A DNA stretch of 39,352 nucleotides from an uncultured Acidimicrobiaceae bacterium (GTDB lineage: Bacteria; Actinomycetota; Acidimicrobiia; Spongiisociales; UBA5794), in contig CAMYIJ010000022.1 of assembly GCA_947258375.1 (NCBI GenBank), forward strand, positions 1-39,352. Reading direction: 5' to 3'. Made by a program: the position numbers and the translations under genes. Shown one piece after another: positions 1 to 8,129 of this stretch; position 1 is the stretch's first letter, and each line of letters begins with the position of its first letter. The notes under the pieces were generated by a model. It was given only the letters and a program-made list of their open reading frames with translations, had not been told where the DNA came from and ran no database searches.

Positions 1-30
1 GTCGAGTCGGTCCTGATGTCGTTCCTGTAG
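1..30 (+). CDS. 3' end of an unidentified upstream gene (partial)
   Basis: The first ten codons read VESVLMSFL followed by TAG in the frame starting at base 1. This looks like the C-terminal tail of a gene that begins outside the window. Nothing in nine residues identifies the family. The next gene, comEA, follows after about 97 bases, so the two may or may not share a transcript. Confidence 0.35.
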   Translation, partial: VESVLMSFL

Positions 31-127
31 CGCGGCACTGGGCCCCGACAGACCACTAGATCCCAGCCCGGCGGTCGGCTAGAACTGACAATGCGGAGTC
101 GGGCGGTGGCTGAGGCGAGGTAGCGCC

Positions 128-670
128 ATCGATTCGAACAAACAGCGGGTAGCCGCGGTGCTGGTCGCCGCCGCCCTGGCCGCGGCGGCCTTCCTCTACT
201 ACGGGCAACCCGCCACCAATGCAGTCGCCCCGACGACCCCGGCCGTGACCGCCGACACGGGGCGGATCACCGTGCACGTATCAGGTGCGGTGGCGGCGCC
301 GGGGCTGGTCGAGGTGGCGCGCTCGGCGCGGGTCGCCGACGTGATCGCCGCGGCCGGGGGGACGACTCCGGATGCCGCGCCGGGCCGAGTCAATCTGGCG
401 GCCCCCGTACGCGATGGGGAGCAGATTGTGGTGCCGTCGGCGGCTGCACTCGATGAAGGGCCGATCGCCACCGACGGCCGGGTGAGGCTCAACACGGCCG
501 CCGCCGCTGAACTGGAGCAGATTCCCGGGGTGGGCCCGGTGCTCGCCGGGCGCATCATCGAGGCCCGTGACGCCGTCGGCGGCTTCTCGGCCGTCGAAGA
601 CCTTCTCGATGTTGCCGGGATCGGAGAGGCCAAACTGGCCGCGCTCCGCGACCTCGTGGTGGTTCCCTGA
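128..670 (+). CDS. comEA: ComEA-like DNA-binding competence protein
   Basis: ComEA binds incoming double-stranded DNA at the outer face of the membrane and hands it to the ComEC channel. The protein has one N-terminal membrane helix (AAALAAAAFLYY), an SLBB domain (ITVHVSGAVAAPG onward, with DGEQIVVPS at its end), and a C-terminal helix-hairpin-helix pair (LNTAAAAELEQIPGVGP and DLLDVAGIGEAKLAALRDL). The first standard start in frame is GTG at 158, but it would remove the positively charged cytoplasmic head. The frame is open upstream to a stop at 86-88. A GCGAGG Shine-Dalgarno at 115-120 sits 7 bases before an ATC at 128, which would give DSNKQRVAAVL before the helix. I therefore propose a rare ATC start; GTG 158 is the conservative alternative. 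The stop overlaps the presumed comEC start. Confidence 0.85.
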   Translation: MDSNKQRVAAVLVAAALAAAAFLYYGQPATNAVAPTTPAVTADTGRITVHVSGAVAAPGLVEVARSARVADVIAAAGGTTPDAAPGRVNLAAPVRDGEQIVVPSAAALDEGPIATDGRVRLNTAAAAELEQIPGVGPVLAGRIIEARDAVGGFSAVEDLLDVAGIGEAKLAALRDLVVVP

Positions 671-2799
671 ACCTGCGATGGCCGCGAGGCATCGGCCGCA
701 ACGCATGTGCCGCGGCGGGTGTCACCGCCCTCGGTGCAGCACTCGGGCACGGAGGCGCGGCCGGCCTGATCGCCTGCGGATTCGGCGCGGCGCTGCTCGT
801 CCTCGGTCGACGCACCGCGGTCGCCGCCCTCCTGGTGCTGGCCACGGCGGCGGGCCTTGGCGCATCCGCCCGCGTCGCTCCACAGGTGGCCGATACCGGC
901 GTGGGAGGAACGATTGCCTTCGAGGCCGTGGCGCAGAGCGATCCCGCTCCGGCGGCCTTCGGACATGGGTGGAGCTTCGTGGTTCGTCCGCTCGCCGGTG
1001 CCGAGGCGGGGGATCGGTCGGTGGCGGTGACCTCGGCTGAGCGTCCCGACATCATGGTGGGCGCCCGGGTGCATGTCGTCGGCCGGCTCGAGATGGCGCC
1101 AGGACGTCTCCATCGGCGACCGATCGCAGGGCGGGTCGTCGCCCGTGCCGTCGAGGTCGTTGGCCCGCCGGACGGCGTCATCGCCTACGCCAACGCACTG
1201 CGTTCTCGGGTGCTGGATGAGTTCCCGGCAGTCGATCAGGCGGGGGCCCTGATGCGGGGCTTTCTGATTGGTGATACCTCGGCTGTGGGAGCCACTGAGC
1301 TCGAGGACATGCGGCGGTCCGGTCTGCTGCACTTCGTTGCGGTGTCCGGCGGCAACGTTGCGATTTTCCTCGGCGGCGTCTGGCTCCTCCTCGGACTGAT
1401 CCCGATGGGCCCCAGGGTTCGTGCCGGAGTCGGGCTCCTCGGGGTCGGCCTGTTCGTTCTGGTGACGAGGTGGGAGCCTTCGGTGCTCCGCGCCGGCGTG
1501 ATGGTCGGATTGCTGCTCGCCGGCCGGCTATTTGGAGTGCCGGTGGACGCTTGGACCGCGTTCGGGGGAGCCGCCACGCTGTTGCTGCTGACCGCCCCCC
1601 AGCTCATCTTCGACGTTGGTTTCCAGCTGTCTGCGCTGGCGACGGCCGGGCTCCTGCTTGGGTCGCATGTCTGGAGCGAGCGGCGGCCCGCTCCGTTGTG
1701 GCGGTCACTGGGGGCGACGATTGCCGCCCAGTTTGCCGTCACGCCGCTGCTGTTGTGGCACTTCGGATCGGTCCCGGCCTTCTCGGCGATCGCCAACGTG
1801 CTGGCTGCGCCCCTGGTGACGTTGGGCACGGCTGCAGGCTGGGGCCGCGTATTCACGGGCGCTCCCGTTCTCGATCGAGGCGCGGAGGTGACGGCACACA
1901 TGGTGCTGCGTCTGGCGGAGTGGGCGGCGCAGCTACCTCAGGTTGGCTTGGTCGGCGTGGCCGGCCTCGTCGTATTCCTGGCGGTTTTGCGTTGGCGGAC
2001 CTCGGTAGCCGTCGCGCTGGCTGCGGCAGCGCTCGGCTTGCTTTCAATCACTCCCGGGCCGCCGCCGGTGCCGACGGCCGTCTTCCTCGACGTTGGACAG
2101 GGTGACGCAGTGCTTCTGCAATCGCCGGGTGGAGAGGTTGTTGCAATCGACACCGGGTCCGAGCCGGTCGCATATCGCAGCGCGCTGCGGCGTCATGGAG
2201 TCGGCCATATCGACCTGCTGATCCTCACCCACAGTGACAACGACCACGTCGGCGGTATTGCCGCGGTCGCGGGCCGCATCACGGTGGATCGTGTCTGGTT
2301 TCCGGACTTCACTCCGTCCGCCGCCTGGGTCGATCTCCTTGGTGACCTCGACGCAGCCGCGGCTCCTGTCGCCACCGGGATCAGAACCACAGTGGGTTCA
2401 TTCCATCTGGAGGTGCTCGGCCCCGGCCGTCGGTACGCCGCCGACAACGACGGTTCGGTCGTGGTCTGGGTCGAGGTCGATGGTCGCTCCCTCCTGCTCG
2501 CCGGAGACATCGAGGCTGTTGCGCAGGTTGAGCTACCCGGACTGAGGCCCGACGTGCTCCTCGTTCCCCACCACGGGTCGGCCACGACGGACCTCGGCTG
2601 GCTGCGGGAGACGGTTGGGCCGCTGGCCGTATTGAGCTACGGCGAGAACACATTCGGCCACCCGACTCCGGAGGTCATCGATGTCCTGGTCGACAGCGCA
2701 ACTGACATTCTGCGCACCGAGGACGGCGACGCTGTGCTGCAGTTCGGGCGAACCGGAATCGTCGAAGGCGCTTCTAGTAGTAGTCGTCGCCCGCCGTAG
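667..2799 (+). CDS. comEC: ComEC/Rec2 family DNA uptake channel
   Basis: ComEC is the polytopic inner-membrane channel that imports single-stranded DNA during transformation. In order it shows an N-terminal hydrophobic and OB-like region, a competence domain with many membrane helices (for example LLHFVAVSGGNVAIFLGG), and a C-terminal metallo-beta-lactamase domain. That domain has FLDVGQGDAVLL, the HSDNDHVGG metal motif (H522, D524, D526 and H527 counted from the proposed start), LLLAGDIE and LLVPHHGSATT. The first standard start in frame is GTG 835, which would delete about 56 residues of well-behaved coding sequence (NLRWPRGIGRNACAAAG onward). The frame is open back to comEA, and no ATG, GTG or TTG occurs before 835. 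A CTG at 667 overlaps the comEA TGA as CTGA, with GGTGG just upstream, so I take CTG as the likely start. The 3' end overlaps the convergent cfa-like gene by 26 bases. Confidence 0.9.
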   Translation: MNLRWPRGIGRNACAAAGVTALGAALGHGGAAGLIACGFGAALLVLGRRTAVAALLVLATAAGLGASARVAPQVADTGVGGTIAFEAVAQSDPAPAAFGHGWSFVVRPLAGAEAGDRSVAVTSAERPDIMVGARVHVVGRLEMAPGRLHRRPIAGRVVARAVEVVGPPDGVIAYANALRSRVLDEFPAVDQAGALMRGFLIGDTSAVGATELEDMRRSGLLHFVAVSGGNVAIFLGGVWLLLGLIPMGPRVRAGVGLLGVGLFVLVTRWEPSVLRAGVMVGLLLAGRLFGVPVDAWTAFGGAATLLLLTAPQLIFDVGFQLSALATAGLLLGSHVWSERRPAPLWRSLGATIAAQFAVTPLLLWHFGSVPAFSAIANVLAAPLVTLGTAAGWGRVFTGAPVLDRGAEVTAHMVLRLAEWAAQLPQVGLVGVAGLVVFLAVLRWRTSVAVALAAAALGLLSITPGPPPVPTAVFLDVGQGDAVLLQSPGGEVVAIDTGSEPVAYRSALRRHGVGHIDLLILTHSDNDHVGGIAAVAGRITVDRVWFPDFTPSAAWVDLLGDLDAAAAPVATGIRTTVGSFHLEVLGPGRRYAADNDGSVVVWVEVDGRSLLLAGDIEAVAQVELPGLRPDVLLVPHHGSATTDLGWLRETVGPLAVLSYGENTFGHPTPEVIDVLVDSATDILRTEDGDAVLQFGRTGIVEGASSSSRRPP

Positions 2800-4039
2800 C
2801 CCAGCTCCGCCCATAGCTCCAGGGCGTGGCCCGCTTGGTGTACAGAGTCTGGTACACCGATATGGACCCGGAGCCGAAGGCAATTGCCGATCCCGCCATG
2901 TACAGCCGCCAGATCCTATACATCTGCTCGTTCGCGGCGGCCACGGCCAGCTTGTGGTTCTCCTCGAGCTCATTCACCCAATGGCGCAACGTCAGCGCGT
3001 AGCTCTGGCGGAGGCTCTCGACGTCGCGCGCTTCGAAGCCTGTGTCCTCGGCGATGCGAAGGCTGGTTTCAAGCGGCAGGAGCTCACCGTCGGGGAAGAC
3101 ATAGGTGTTGACGAAAGAGGCCTTCTTGCGTTCCCAACGTCGGGGCCGGGAGCGGGTGGTGATTCCGTGGTTGAGAAGCACTCCGTCCTCAGTCAACAAC
3201 CCGTGGAGTTTGGCGAAGTAGGTCTCGAGCTCGCTCCCTCCGACGTGTTCGAACATCCCAATCGAGGAAATGGCGTCGAACTCACCGGCGACATCGCGGT
3301 AATCCTGCACCTTGATCGTCACGCGATCGCGCAGCCCGTCCTGGCGGACCCGAAGTTTGGCTTCGGCTGCTTGCTCGGCGCTCAGGGTGACGCCGACGGC
3401 CTGCACGCCATACTGCTTGGCGGCGTGGCGCACGAGCCCTCCCCAGCCACAGCCAACATCGAGCAGGTACTGCCCAGGCTGCAGTTGCAGCTTGCGGCAG
3501 ATCAGATCGAGCTTGCGGTGCTGGGCGTCGGCCAGCGACTCGCGCGGATCGAGGAAGTAGGCGCACGAATAGATCATCTCCGGGTCGAGAAACAGCTCGA
3601 AGAACTCGTTGCCGGTGTCGTAGTGGTGGCGGACGGCCTCGCCGTCCCGGCCCGTCGAGTGGAGGCGGCCCCGGATTGTGGGACGCGTGGCATCCCTGCG
3701 GCGGCTCGTCGAGGGCAGCCGTCGCAGGAGGTTGAGCAGTTGCAGCACGGTTCCCGGCGATGACCGCAGCGGGTCGAGCTCGGCACCCCAGCTCATCAGT
3801 CCGAACATCTCGCCTTCGATGTCGATGTCGTCGTAGACGTAGGCTTCCCCGAATACGAGATCCGAGGGTGGCAGAAGGGCGGCCCGGAGTGAGCCCGGAT
3901 GGTGCAGCACGATCGTGGTCGCGGCGTCGCTGCGTCCCCAGGTCTCTCCGGTCCAGGTCCGCATTGCGGCCGGCTCGGCGGACGACTTCGATACGAGAAG
4001 GTCGTAGATCTGTCTGCTGGTTGCTAGAGCATCTCCCAC
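2774..4039 (-). CDS. cfa: Cyclopropane-fatty-acyl-phospholipid synthase family methyltransferase
   Basis: Enzymes of this family transfer a methylene or methyl group from S-adenosylmethionine to double bonds of membrane or mycolic-type acyl chains. Supporting sequence: YDTGNEFFELFLDPEMIYSC (the family N-terminal signature), the SAM site YLLDVGCGWGGL, and SIGMFEHVGGSELETYF around the catalytic pocket. The C-terminal part (RIWRLYMAGSAIAFGSGSI) is typical of bacterial Cfa. I chose GTG at 4039 because GGAGGTG lies 8 bases upstream; another GTG at 4078 would add 13 residues without a good ribosome site. The last 26 bases overlap comEC on the other strand. The exact product (cyclopropane, methyl branch or 10-methyl) cannot be read from sequence alone. 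Confidence 0.88.
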   Translation of the reverse strand: MGDALATSRQIYDLLVSKSSAEPAAMRTWTGETWGRSDAATTIVLHHPGSLRAALLPPSDLVFGEAYVYDDIDIEGEMFGLMSWGAELDPLRSSPGTVLQLLNLLRRLPSTSRRRDATRPTIRGRLHSTGRDGEAVRHHYDTGNEFFELFLDPEMIYSCAYFLDPRESLADAQHRKLDLICRKLQLQPGQYLLDVGCGWGGLVRHAAKQYGVQAVGVTLSAEQAAEAKLRVRQDGLRDRVTIKVQDYRDVAGEFDAISSIGMFEHVGGSELETYFAKLHGLLTEDGVLLNHGITTRSRPRRWERKKASFVNTYVFPDGELLPLETSLRIAEDTGFEARDVESLRQSYALTLRHWVNELEENHKLAVAAANEQMYRIWRLYMAGSAIAFGSGSISVYQTLYTKRATPWSYGRSWATAGDDYY

Positions 4040-4132
4040 CGGTTTCTCACCTCCGCTAGTGATCTCCGTCCCCACCACGATTTTAGATGAGATTCTCCAG
4101 CCAAGCCCGTCGGATTGTCGGCATTCAGGCTC

Positions 4133-4138
4133 TAACCT
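4133..4138 (+). promoter_or_regulatory. Predicted -10 box of holA (leaderless transcript)
   Basis: TAACCT fits the actinobacterial TANNNT -10 consensus and ends 6 bases before the holA ATG. No Shine-Dalgarno is visible, so transcription probably starts at the A of the start codon. No convincing -35 is seen. Confidence 0.5.
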
Positions 4139-4144
4139 CGCCTC

Positions 4145-5137
4145 ATGAAGTCAATCGTCCTGGTCAGTGGGCCACACGATGCCGGCCCGGGAGAGCGGGA
4201 GGTGATGCTCGCTCGGGCGACGGCCGTATTCGACCAGTTCGAGGTTGACGACGTGACCCGCATCGATGTGCCGGGACGCGGATCCGGGGACGAGCAGTCT
4301 GATGCCGGTATGCGGCTCCCCGTACAAACGCTGATCCCGGCTCTTCAGAGCGGCTCGCTGTTCGGCGACCGCGTCGGAGTCCTCGTTGTCGATGCACAGG
4401 GCCTGCTGAAGGGGGAAGCCGAAGTGATCGCCGAAGTGTTGAGCACGGTCGATGAGTCGGCAGTGGTCGCTGTGTTCGTCGCCTCCGGCAGCGTGACCGC
4501 TCCCCTGGGCAAGATGCTGAAGGCAATGGCCGAACTGATCGGCATCAAGCGGCTCACGGAGCGCTCGACCCAGGATTGGCTGACTTCAGCCGCCCGGGAA
4601 CGCCACCTCCGGCTTGGCGATGGTGCCGTCGATGCCCTGGTCAAAGTCTTTGGGACCGACGTCGGCTCGCTGGGTCGCGCTCTGGACCAGCTGGCGGTCG
4701 ACCATGACGTGGTCACGGGAGCCGAAGTTGCCGACCGCTTCAAGAATCGACCCGACGAACCGGTATGGATGTACGGCGATGCCGTGAGCCGGGGGAATGT
4801 CGGGGACGCCCTGCGAAGACTTGGGGACTTCCTCCACCACGAACATCCGCTGGTGCTGCTGGCCTACCTCAACAACGACTTGCGGCGTCGAGCACTGGCG
4901 GCGGCCGCCCCCGACTACGAGACCTTCGTCACCCGAGACGGCGGCCGGGCGGGGTACGGCCTGGAAAAGGTGTGGAAGGCCCGCAACCACACCAAGGGGG
5001 AGGACCTGCGGCGTGCCGTCGACGCATTGGCGAGAGCCGATCTGGCCCTCAAATCTCAGCCGGAGGCGATGCACCGGGTCATGATGGAGCGGCTCACGGT
5101 GGCGCTATGCCGCTGGTACGGTGGAGCACGCCGGTAG
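4145..5137 (+). CDS. holA: DNA polymerase III subunit delta
   Basis: The delta subunit of the clamp loader opens the beta sliding clamp during replication. The 330-residue length is normal. Visible features are an N-terminal domain with the degraded Walker-type fold (SIVLVSGPHDAG), the SGSLFGDRVGVLVVDAQ stretch typical of HolA, a central three-helix region (LTERSTQDWLTSAARERHL), and a C-terminal collar domain (MYGDAVSRGNVGDALRRLGDF, HPLVLLAYLNNDLRRR). In many bacteria holA lies close to comEC and rpsT, as it does here. The start has no Shine-Dalgarno but a TANNNT box 6 bases upstream, so a leaderless mRNA is likely. The gene is convergent with the protease gene, with 16 bases between their ends. 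Confidence 0.93.
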   Translation: MKSIVLVSGPHDAGPGEREVMLARATAVFDQFEVDDVTRIDVPGRGSGDEQSDAGMRLPVQTLIPALQSGSLFGDRVGVLVVDAQGLLKGEAEVIAEVLSTVDESAVVAVFVASGSVTAPLGKMLKAMAELIGIKRLTERSTQDWLTSAARERHLRLGDGAVDALVKVFGTDVGSLGRALDQLAVDHDVVTGAEVADRFKNRPDEPVWMYGDAVSRGNVGDALRRLGDFLHHEHPLVLLAYLNNDLRRRALAAAAPDYETFVTRDGGRAGYGLEKVWKARNHTKGEDLRRAVDALARADLALKSQPEAMHRVMMERLTVALCRWYGGARR

Positions 5138-5153
5138 CAACCTGCGCCGGGCG

Positions 5154-5879
5154 CTACAGGTCGAGCCGTGAAATCTCTTCGTCGCACAGAATGGCGCCGT
5201 GCTCTGCATCCTGGGACGCCAGGAACGTCTCGATCTCACCGCTCGCGGTGATCCACGTGGTGGCGCCTCCGTCGCTGGTGGCGAACACAATTCCGATCAA
5301 GCGGCTGTCATCGTCGTAGGCGCCGGCCCCGGAATCGCCCGTAGTTGTTACTGCGGCGAGCTCATAGCCGAGGCGTTTGTGACGATCGCTGCCGAGGACC
5401 TCCTCGATCGAGATGCGAACGACATCTGCGACCTCGAACGCAACCGTTCCGGAGGTAGCCCCACCAACGACCAGGCCGCGGTCGCCCCTGTCGGCCGACG
5501 AGATGTCCACCGCCGGCACGCCGTTCTTTGGAACTCGCAGAAGGGCCAGATCCAATTCGAGGTCGGCGGCGGCGACTGCGGCGTCGATAGCACCGGACTC
5601 GCCGAGCGTGACCGCAACGCCATCGGCCTGGGCGACCAGATGAGCGACCGTGAGCACCAGACCGTCACCAATGGCAACTCCGGATCCGGTTCGATCGGGG
5701 GCGAAGCCGCAACCCGTAGTCTCGATGCGGACGGCCCGCGCGGCTGGATCGAACCGGGTGGCGGAGGGCGGCTCTGTCGTGGAGCCCGGATCCGCAGCAC
5801 ACCCGGCCGTTACCAGCGTCACCGTCGCCCCGATCACCCAGGTGGCTATCTCTACTTTGCCGATGAGTCGACCCTTCAC
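5154..5879 (-). CDS. Trypsin-like serine protease, probable lipoprotein
   Basis: Predicted extracytoplasmic serine protease of the chymotrypsin/trypsin fold. The N-terminal signal (IATWVIGATVTLVTAGC) ends in a lipobox-like TAGC, so C27 is a likely lipid anchor and the enzyme would sit on the outer face of the membrane. The triad is visible: H80 in LTVAHL, D110 in ELDLALLRV, and S183 in TTGDSGAGAY. At 241 residues there is a protease domain and no PDZ domain, unlike HtrA. C57 and the C in AILCDEE may form a disulfide. Start is GTG at 5879. The gene is divergent from the TRAP operon and convergent with holA. The substrate is unknown. The fold assignment is firm; the lipobox is slightly non-consensus (T at -3). 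Confidence 0.85.
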   Translation of the reverse strand: MKGRLIGKVEIATWVIGATVTLVTAGCAADPGSTTEPPSATRFDPAARAVRIETTGCGFAPDRTGSGVAIGDGLVLTVAHLVAQADGVAVTLGESGAIDAAVAAADLELDLALLRVPKNGVPAVDISSADRGDRGLVVGGATSGTVAFEVADVVRISIEEVLGSDRHKRLGYELAAVTTTGDSGAGAYDDDSRLIGIVFATSDGGATTWITASGEIETFLASQDAEHGAILCDEEISRLDL

Positions 5880-5949
5880 CTTTGAATGCCCCGCAGAACC
5901 AATTGTTGTAACGTGAGAAAGCTAACGCGCACGGAGCTTGGAGGGGCGA

Positions 5950-6669
5950 TTGAACGACGCGGGTCCAGATCCCGATATCACTTCAGTTGCTGAGGAGTTG
6001 CTGGAAGACCTCACGGCGATTCACGCGGAAGCCGAGCCGATCGAGATTCCCAGGGGCATCGTAGGTTGGCTGTATCGCCTGCGACGCGCGATAGAGGCGG
6101 TGACCACCCAAACCGCCAAAGCATCCTGGATCCTGGTCTGGGTGGTCTTTGTGCTCGGCCTCTTCAACGTCGTCACCCGCTACATCGCGAGGTTCATCGA
6201 GAGGGACATCATCGTCGGGGAGGTTTTCGACCTGCAGTGGATGATGTTCGGCGCGCTGTTCCTGCTCGGCCTCAACTACGGAGTGCGCGAGGGGGTCAAC
6301 CCCCGGATTGATTTCTGGTGGGCCGACTTCTCGAACAAGAAGAAGGCGATCATCGATCTCCTCATTCACGTGTTTCTCTTCCTGCCGTTCCTGTGGATGG
6401 CGATAGGAGTCCTGTGGAAATACGCGCTCACGGGCATGGGCCGGTCGTTTGATGGATCTTGGTCGACATGGAAGGTGTGGGAGATCTGGGAGCAGTCGAC
6501 CGATGCCGGTGGCCTTCCTCGCGGACCCATCAAGCTGCTGATCCTCATCGGATTCATTCTGATGGCGACCCAGATCATCGCCGAGGTCATCAAGCAGATT
6601 CTGGTGCTGTTGGGACACGAGGAACTTGCCGGAGTCGCCGCCTACGAAGCACCGTTGCGGGTGGAGTAG
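5950..6669 (+). CDS. dctQ: TRAP transporter small permease (DctQ family)
   Basis: Small membrane subunit of a tripartite ATP-independent periplasmic transporter. Four membrane helices are visible (ASWILVWVVFVLGLFNVVTRY, LQWMMFGALFLLGLNYGVR, LLIHVFLFLPFLWMAIGVLW and LLILIGFILMATQIIAEVIK). NYGVREGVNPRIDFWW matches the conserved DctQ loop (RxGxHVRVD-like). I chose TTG at 5950 because GGAGGGG lies just upstream; TTG at 5938 is possible. The stop is followed with no gap by the ATG of dctM, so the two are translated together. The protein is longer than many DctQ, with an acidic N-terminal tail (EELLEDLTAIHAEAEPIEIP). Confidence 0.9.
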   Translation: MNDAGPDPDITSVAEELLEDLTAIHAEAEPIEIPRGIVGWLYRLRRAIEAVTTQTAKASWILVWVVFVLGLFNVVTRYIARFIERDIIVGEVFDLQWMMFGALFLLGLNYGVREGVNPRIDFWWADFSNKKKAIIDLLIHVFLFLPFLWMAIGVLWKYALTGMGRSFDGSWSTWKVWEIWEQSTDAGGLPRGPIKLLILIGFILMATQIIAEVIKQILVLLGHEELAGVAAYEAPLRVE

Positions 6670-8076
6670 ATGGAAACCGGTGTCGTCCTCTCGCTCGTGA
6701 TGTTCGCCATCTTCCTGGCGTTGATTCTCATCGGGTACAACGTCGCTTTCTCGTTCGCCTCGACCGCACTCCTCTTTTCGTTCATCGGAAACCTGACCGG
6801 AACGTTCGACCCCAACACCCTCAACGTGCTGCCGGGCCGCTGGTTCGGCGCCGTTTCGGATCCCACGCTGCTGGCCGTGCCCTTCTTCGTGCTGATGGGA
6901 GCGATCCTCGAACGATCGGGGCTGGCCGAACGTTTGCTCAACGCGATCGGGATGCTGCTCGGGCCGATCAAGGGCGGCGTTGCCGCCGCCGTTGTGCTCG
7001 TAGGAACTTTGCTGGCAGCTGCCACCGGTGTTGTTGCCGCCACCGTGATCGTGATGGGTCTGCTGTCTCTACCGACGATGGTCCGCCTCGGCTACGACCA
7101 CAAGCTCGCCACCGGTGTGATCATCGCCTCTGGAACGTTGGCGCAGCTGCTGCCACCGAGCCTGGTCCTGATCCTCCTCGCCCAGCAGATGGGCGTCGGG
7201 ATCCTCGGTCTGTTCGCAGCTGCTCTGCTCCCGGGCCTCATCCTCAGCGCGCTGTACGCCGCCTACGCCATCGGGATTTCGTACCTCCGACCGGGATTGG
7301 GCCCGGCCATGTCGGCGGAGGAGAGGACACTCACTGGAAAGGTCCTGGCACTCGAAGTGTTGTTCTCAGTCGTGCCGATCATCCTGTTGATCGTTGCCGT
7401 GCTGACCGCGATCTTCCAGGGCATCGCCACTCCGTCGGAGTCGGGAGCGGTCGGTGTCTTCGGCGCACTGCTGCTGGCGTCACTCGCCTATTTCTTTGAC
7501 AAGATCCTCATCCGCGCCGGCGCCACCCACATTAAGCCCCGGTGGCGGTTGACCCCCAAAGCGCTGCGGGAGGCCGCCAAATCCACCGCCAACATCAGCA
7601 TCCTCGTCATGACACTGTTGTTTGCGTCGTCGTTCTTCTCGCTGATGTTTCTCCAGCTCGGTGGCTCGGACGCCACTGCGGACTTCCTTGCCGGTATCGG
7701 CGGCGGCAAGACGGGCTTCGTGCTCGTGGCGATGATTGCCGTCTTCTTGCTGGGGATTAACCTCGAGTTCCTCGAGATCACCTTCATCGTCGTCCCCATT
7801 TTCCTGCCGGCGATGGAAACACTCGGCTTCACGATCCAGGAGAAGCTCTGGTTCACGGTCATGATGGCGGTGAACCTGAACATGGCCTTCATCTCGCCGC
7901 CGGTTGGGTTCTCGCTCTTCTATTTACAGAGCGTGGCACCCGATGAGGTGAAGACCGCCGACATCCACAAGGGAGCCATTCCCTTCATGGTTCTACAGGG
8001 AATCGCTTTGGTGACACTGGGTGTCTTCCCCGAGATCGTCGAAGCCTCTTTCAATCTCTTTGTACCCAGTGGATGA
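6670..8076 (+). CDS. dctM: TRAP transporter large permease (DctM family)
   Basis: The large permease catalyses sodium- or proton-coupled import of the substrate delivered by the binding protein. The 468-residue protein is mostly membrane helix. Family hallmarks include VPFFVLMGAILERSGLAERL, GGVAAAVVLVGTLLAAATGVVAATV, the LAQLLPPSLVLILLAQQMGVGI stretch, ATPSESGAVGVFGALLLA and AVNLNMAFISPPVGFSLFYL. The central soluble insert (about residues 295-315) is short. It starts directly after the dctQ stop and is followed 53 bases later by dctP. Together these genes encode a complete secondary transporter with no ATPase. Confidence 0.95.
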   Translation: METGVVLSLVMFAIFLALILIGYNVAFSFASTALLFSFIGNLTGTFDPNTLNVLPGRWFGAVSDPTLLAVPFFVLMGAILERSGLAERLLNAIGMLLGPIKGGVAAAVVLVGTLLAAATGVVAATVIVMGLLSLPTMVRLGYDHKLATGVIIASGTLAQLLPPSLVLILLAQQMGVGILGLFAAALLPGLILSALYAAYAIGISYLRPGLGPAMSAEERTLTGKVLALEVLFSVVPIILLIVAVLTAIFQGIATPSESGAVGVFGALLLASLAYFFDKILIRAGATHIKPRWRLTPKALREAAKSTANISILVMTLLFASSFFSLMFLQLGGSDATADFLAGIGGGKTGFVLVAMIAVFLLGINLEFLEITFIVVPIFLPAMETLGFTIQEKLWFTVMMAVNLNMAFISPPVGFSLFYLQSVAPDEVKTADIHKGAIPFMVLQGIALVTLGVFPEIVEASFNLFVPSG

Positions 8077-8129
8077 CATTGTTAGGTGCAAACTGCTAAA
8101 AATGCCCCACGATCCGAGGAGGAGCGCAA

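Noticed and set aside
199..1332. Long minus-strand open frame opposite comEA and comEC
   Set aside because: It lies antisense to two clear gene families, has Ser/Arg/Pro-rich sequence without motifs, and is open only because of the GC-rich codon pattern.
2681..3763. Plus-strand open frame opposite the methyltransferase gene
   Set aside because: It is antisense to a well-supported SAM methyltransferase and shows no family motif.
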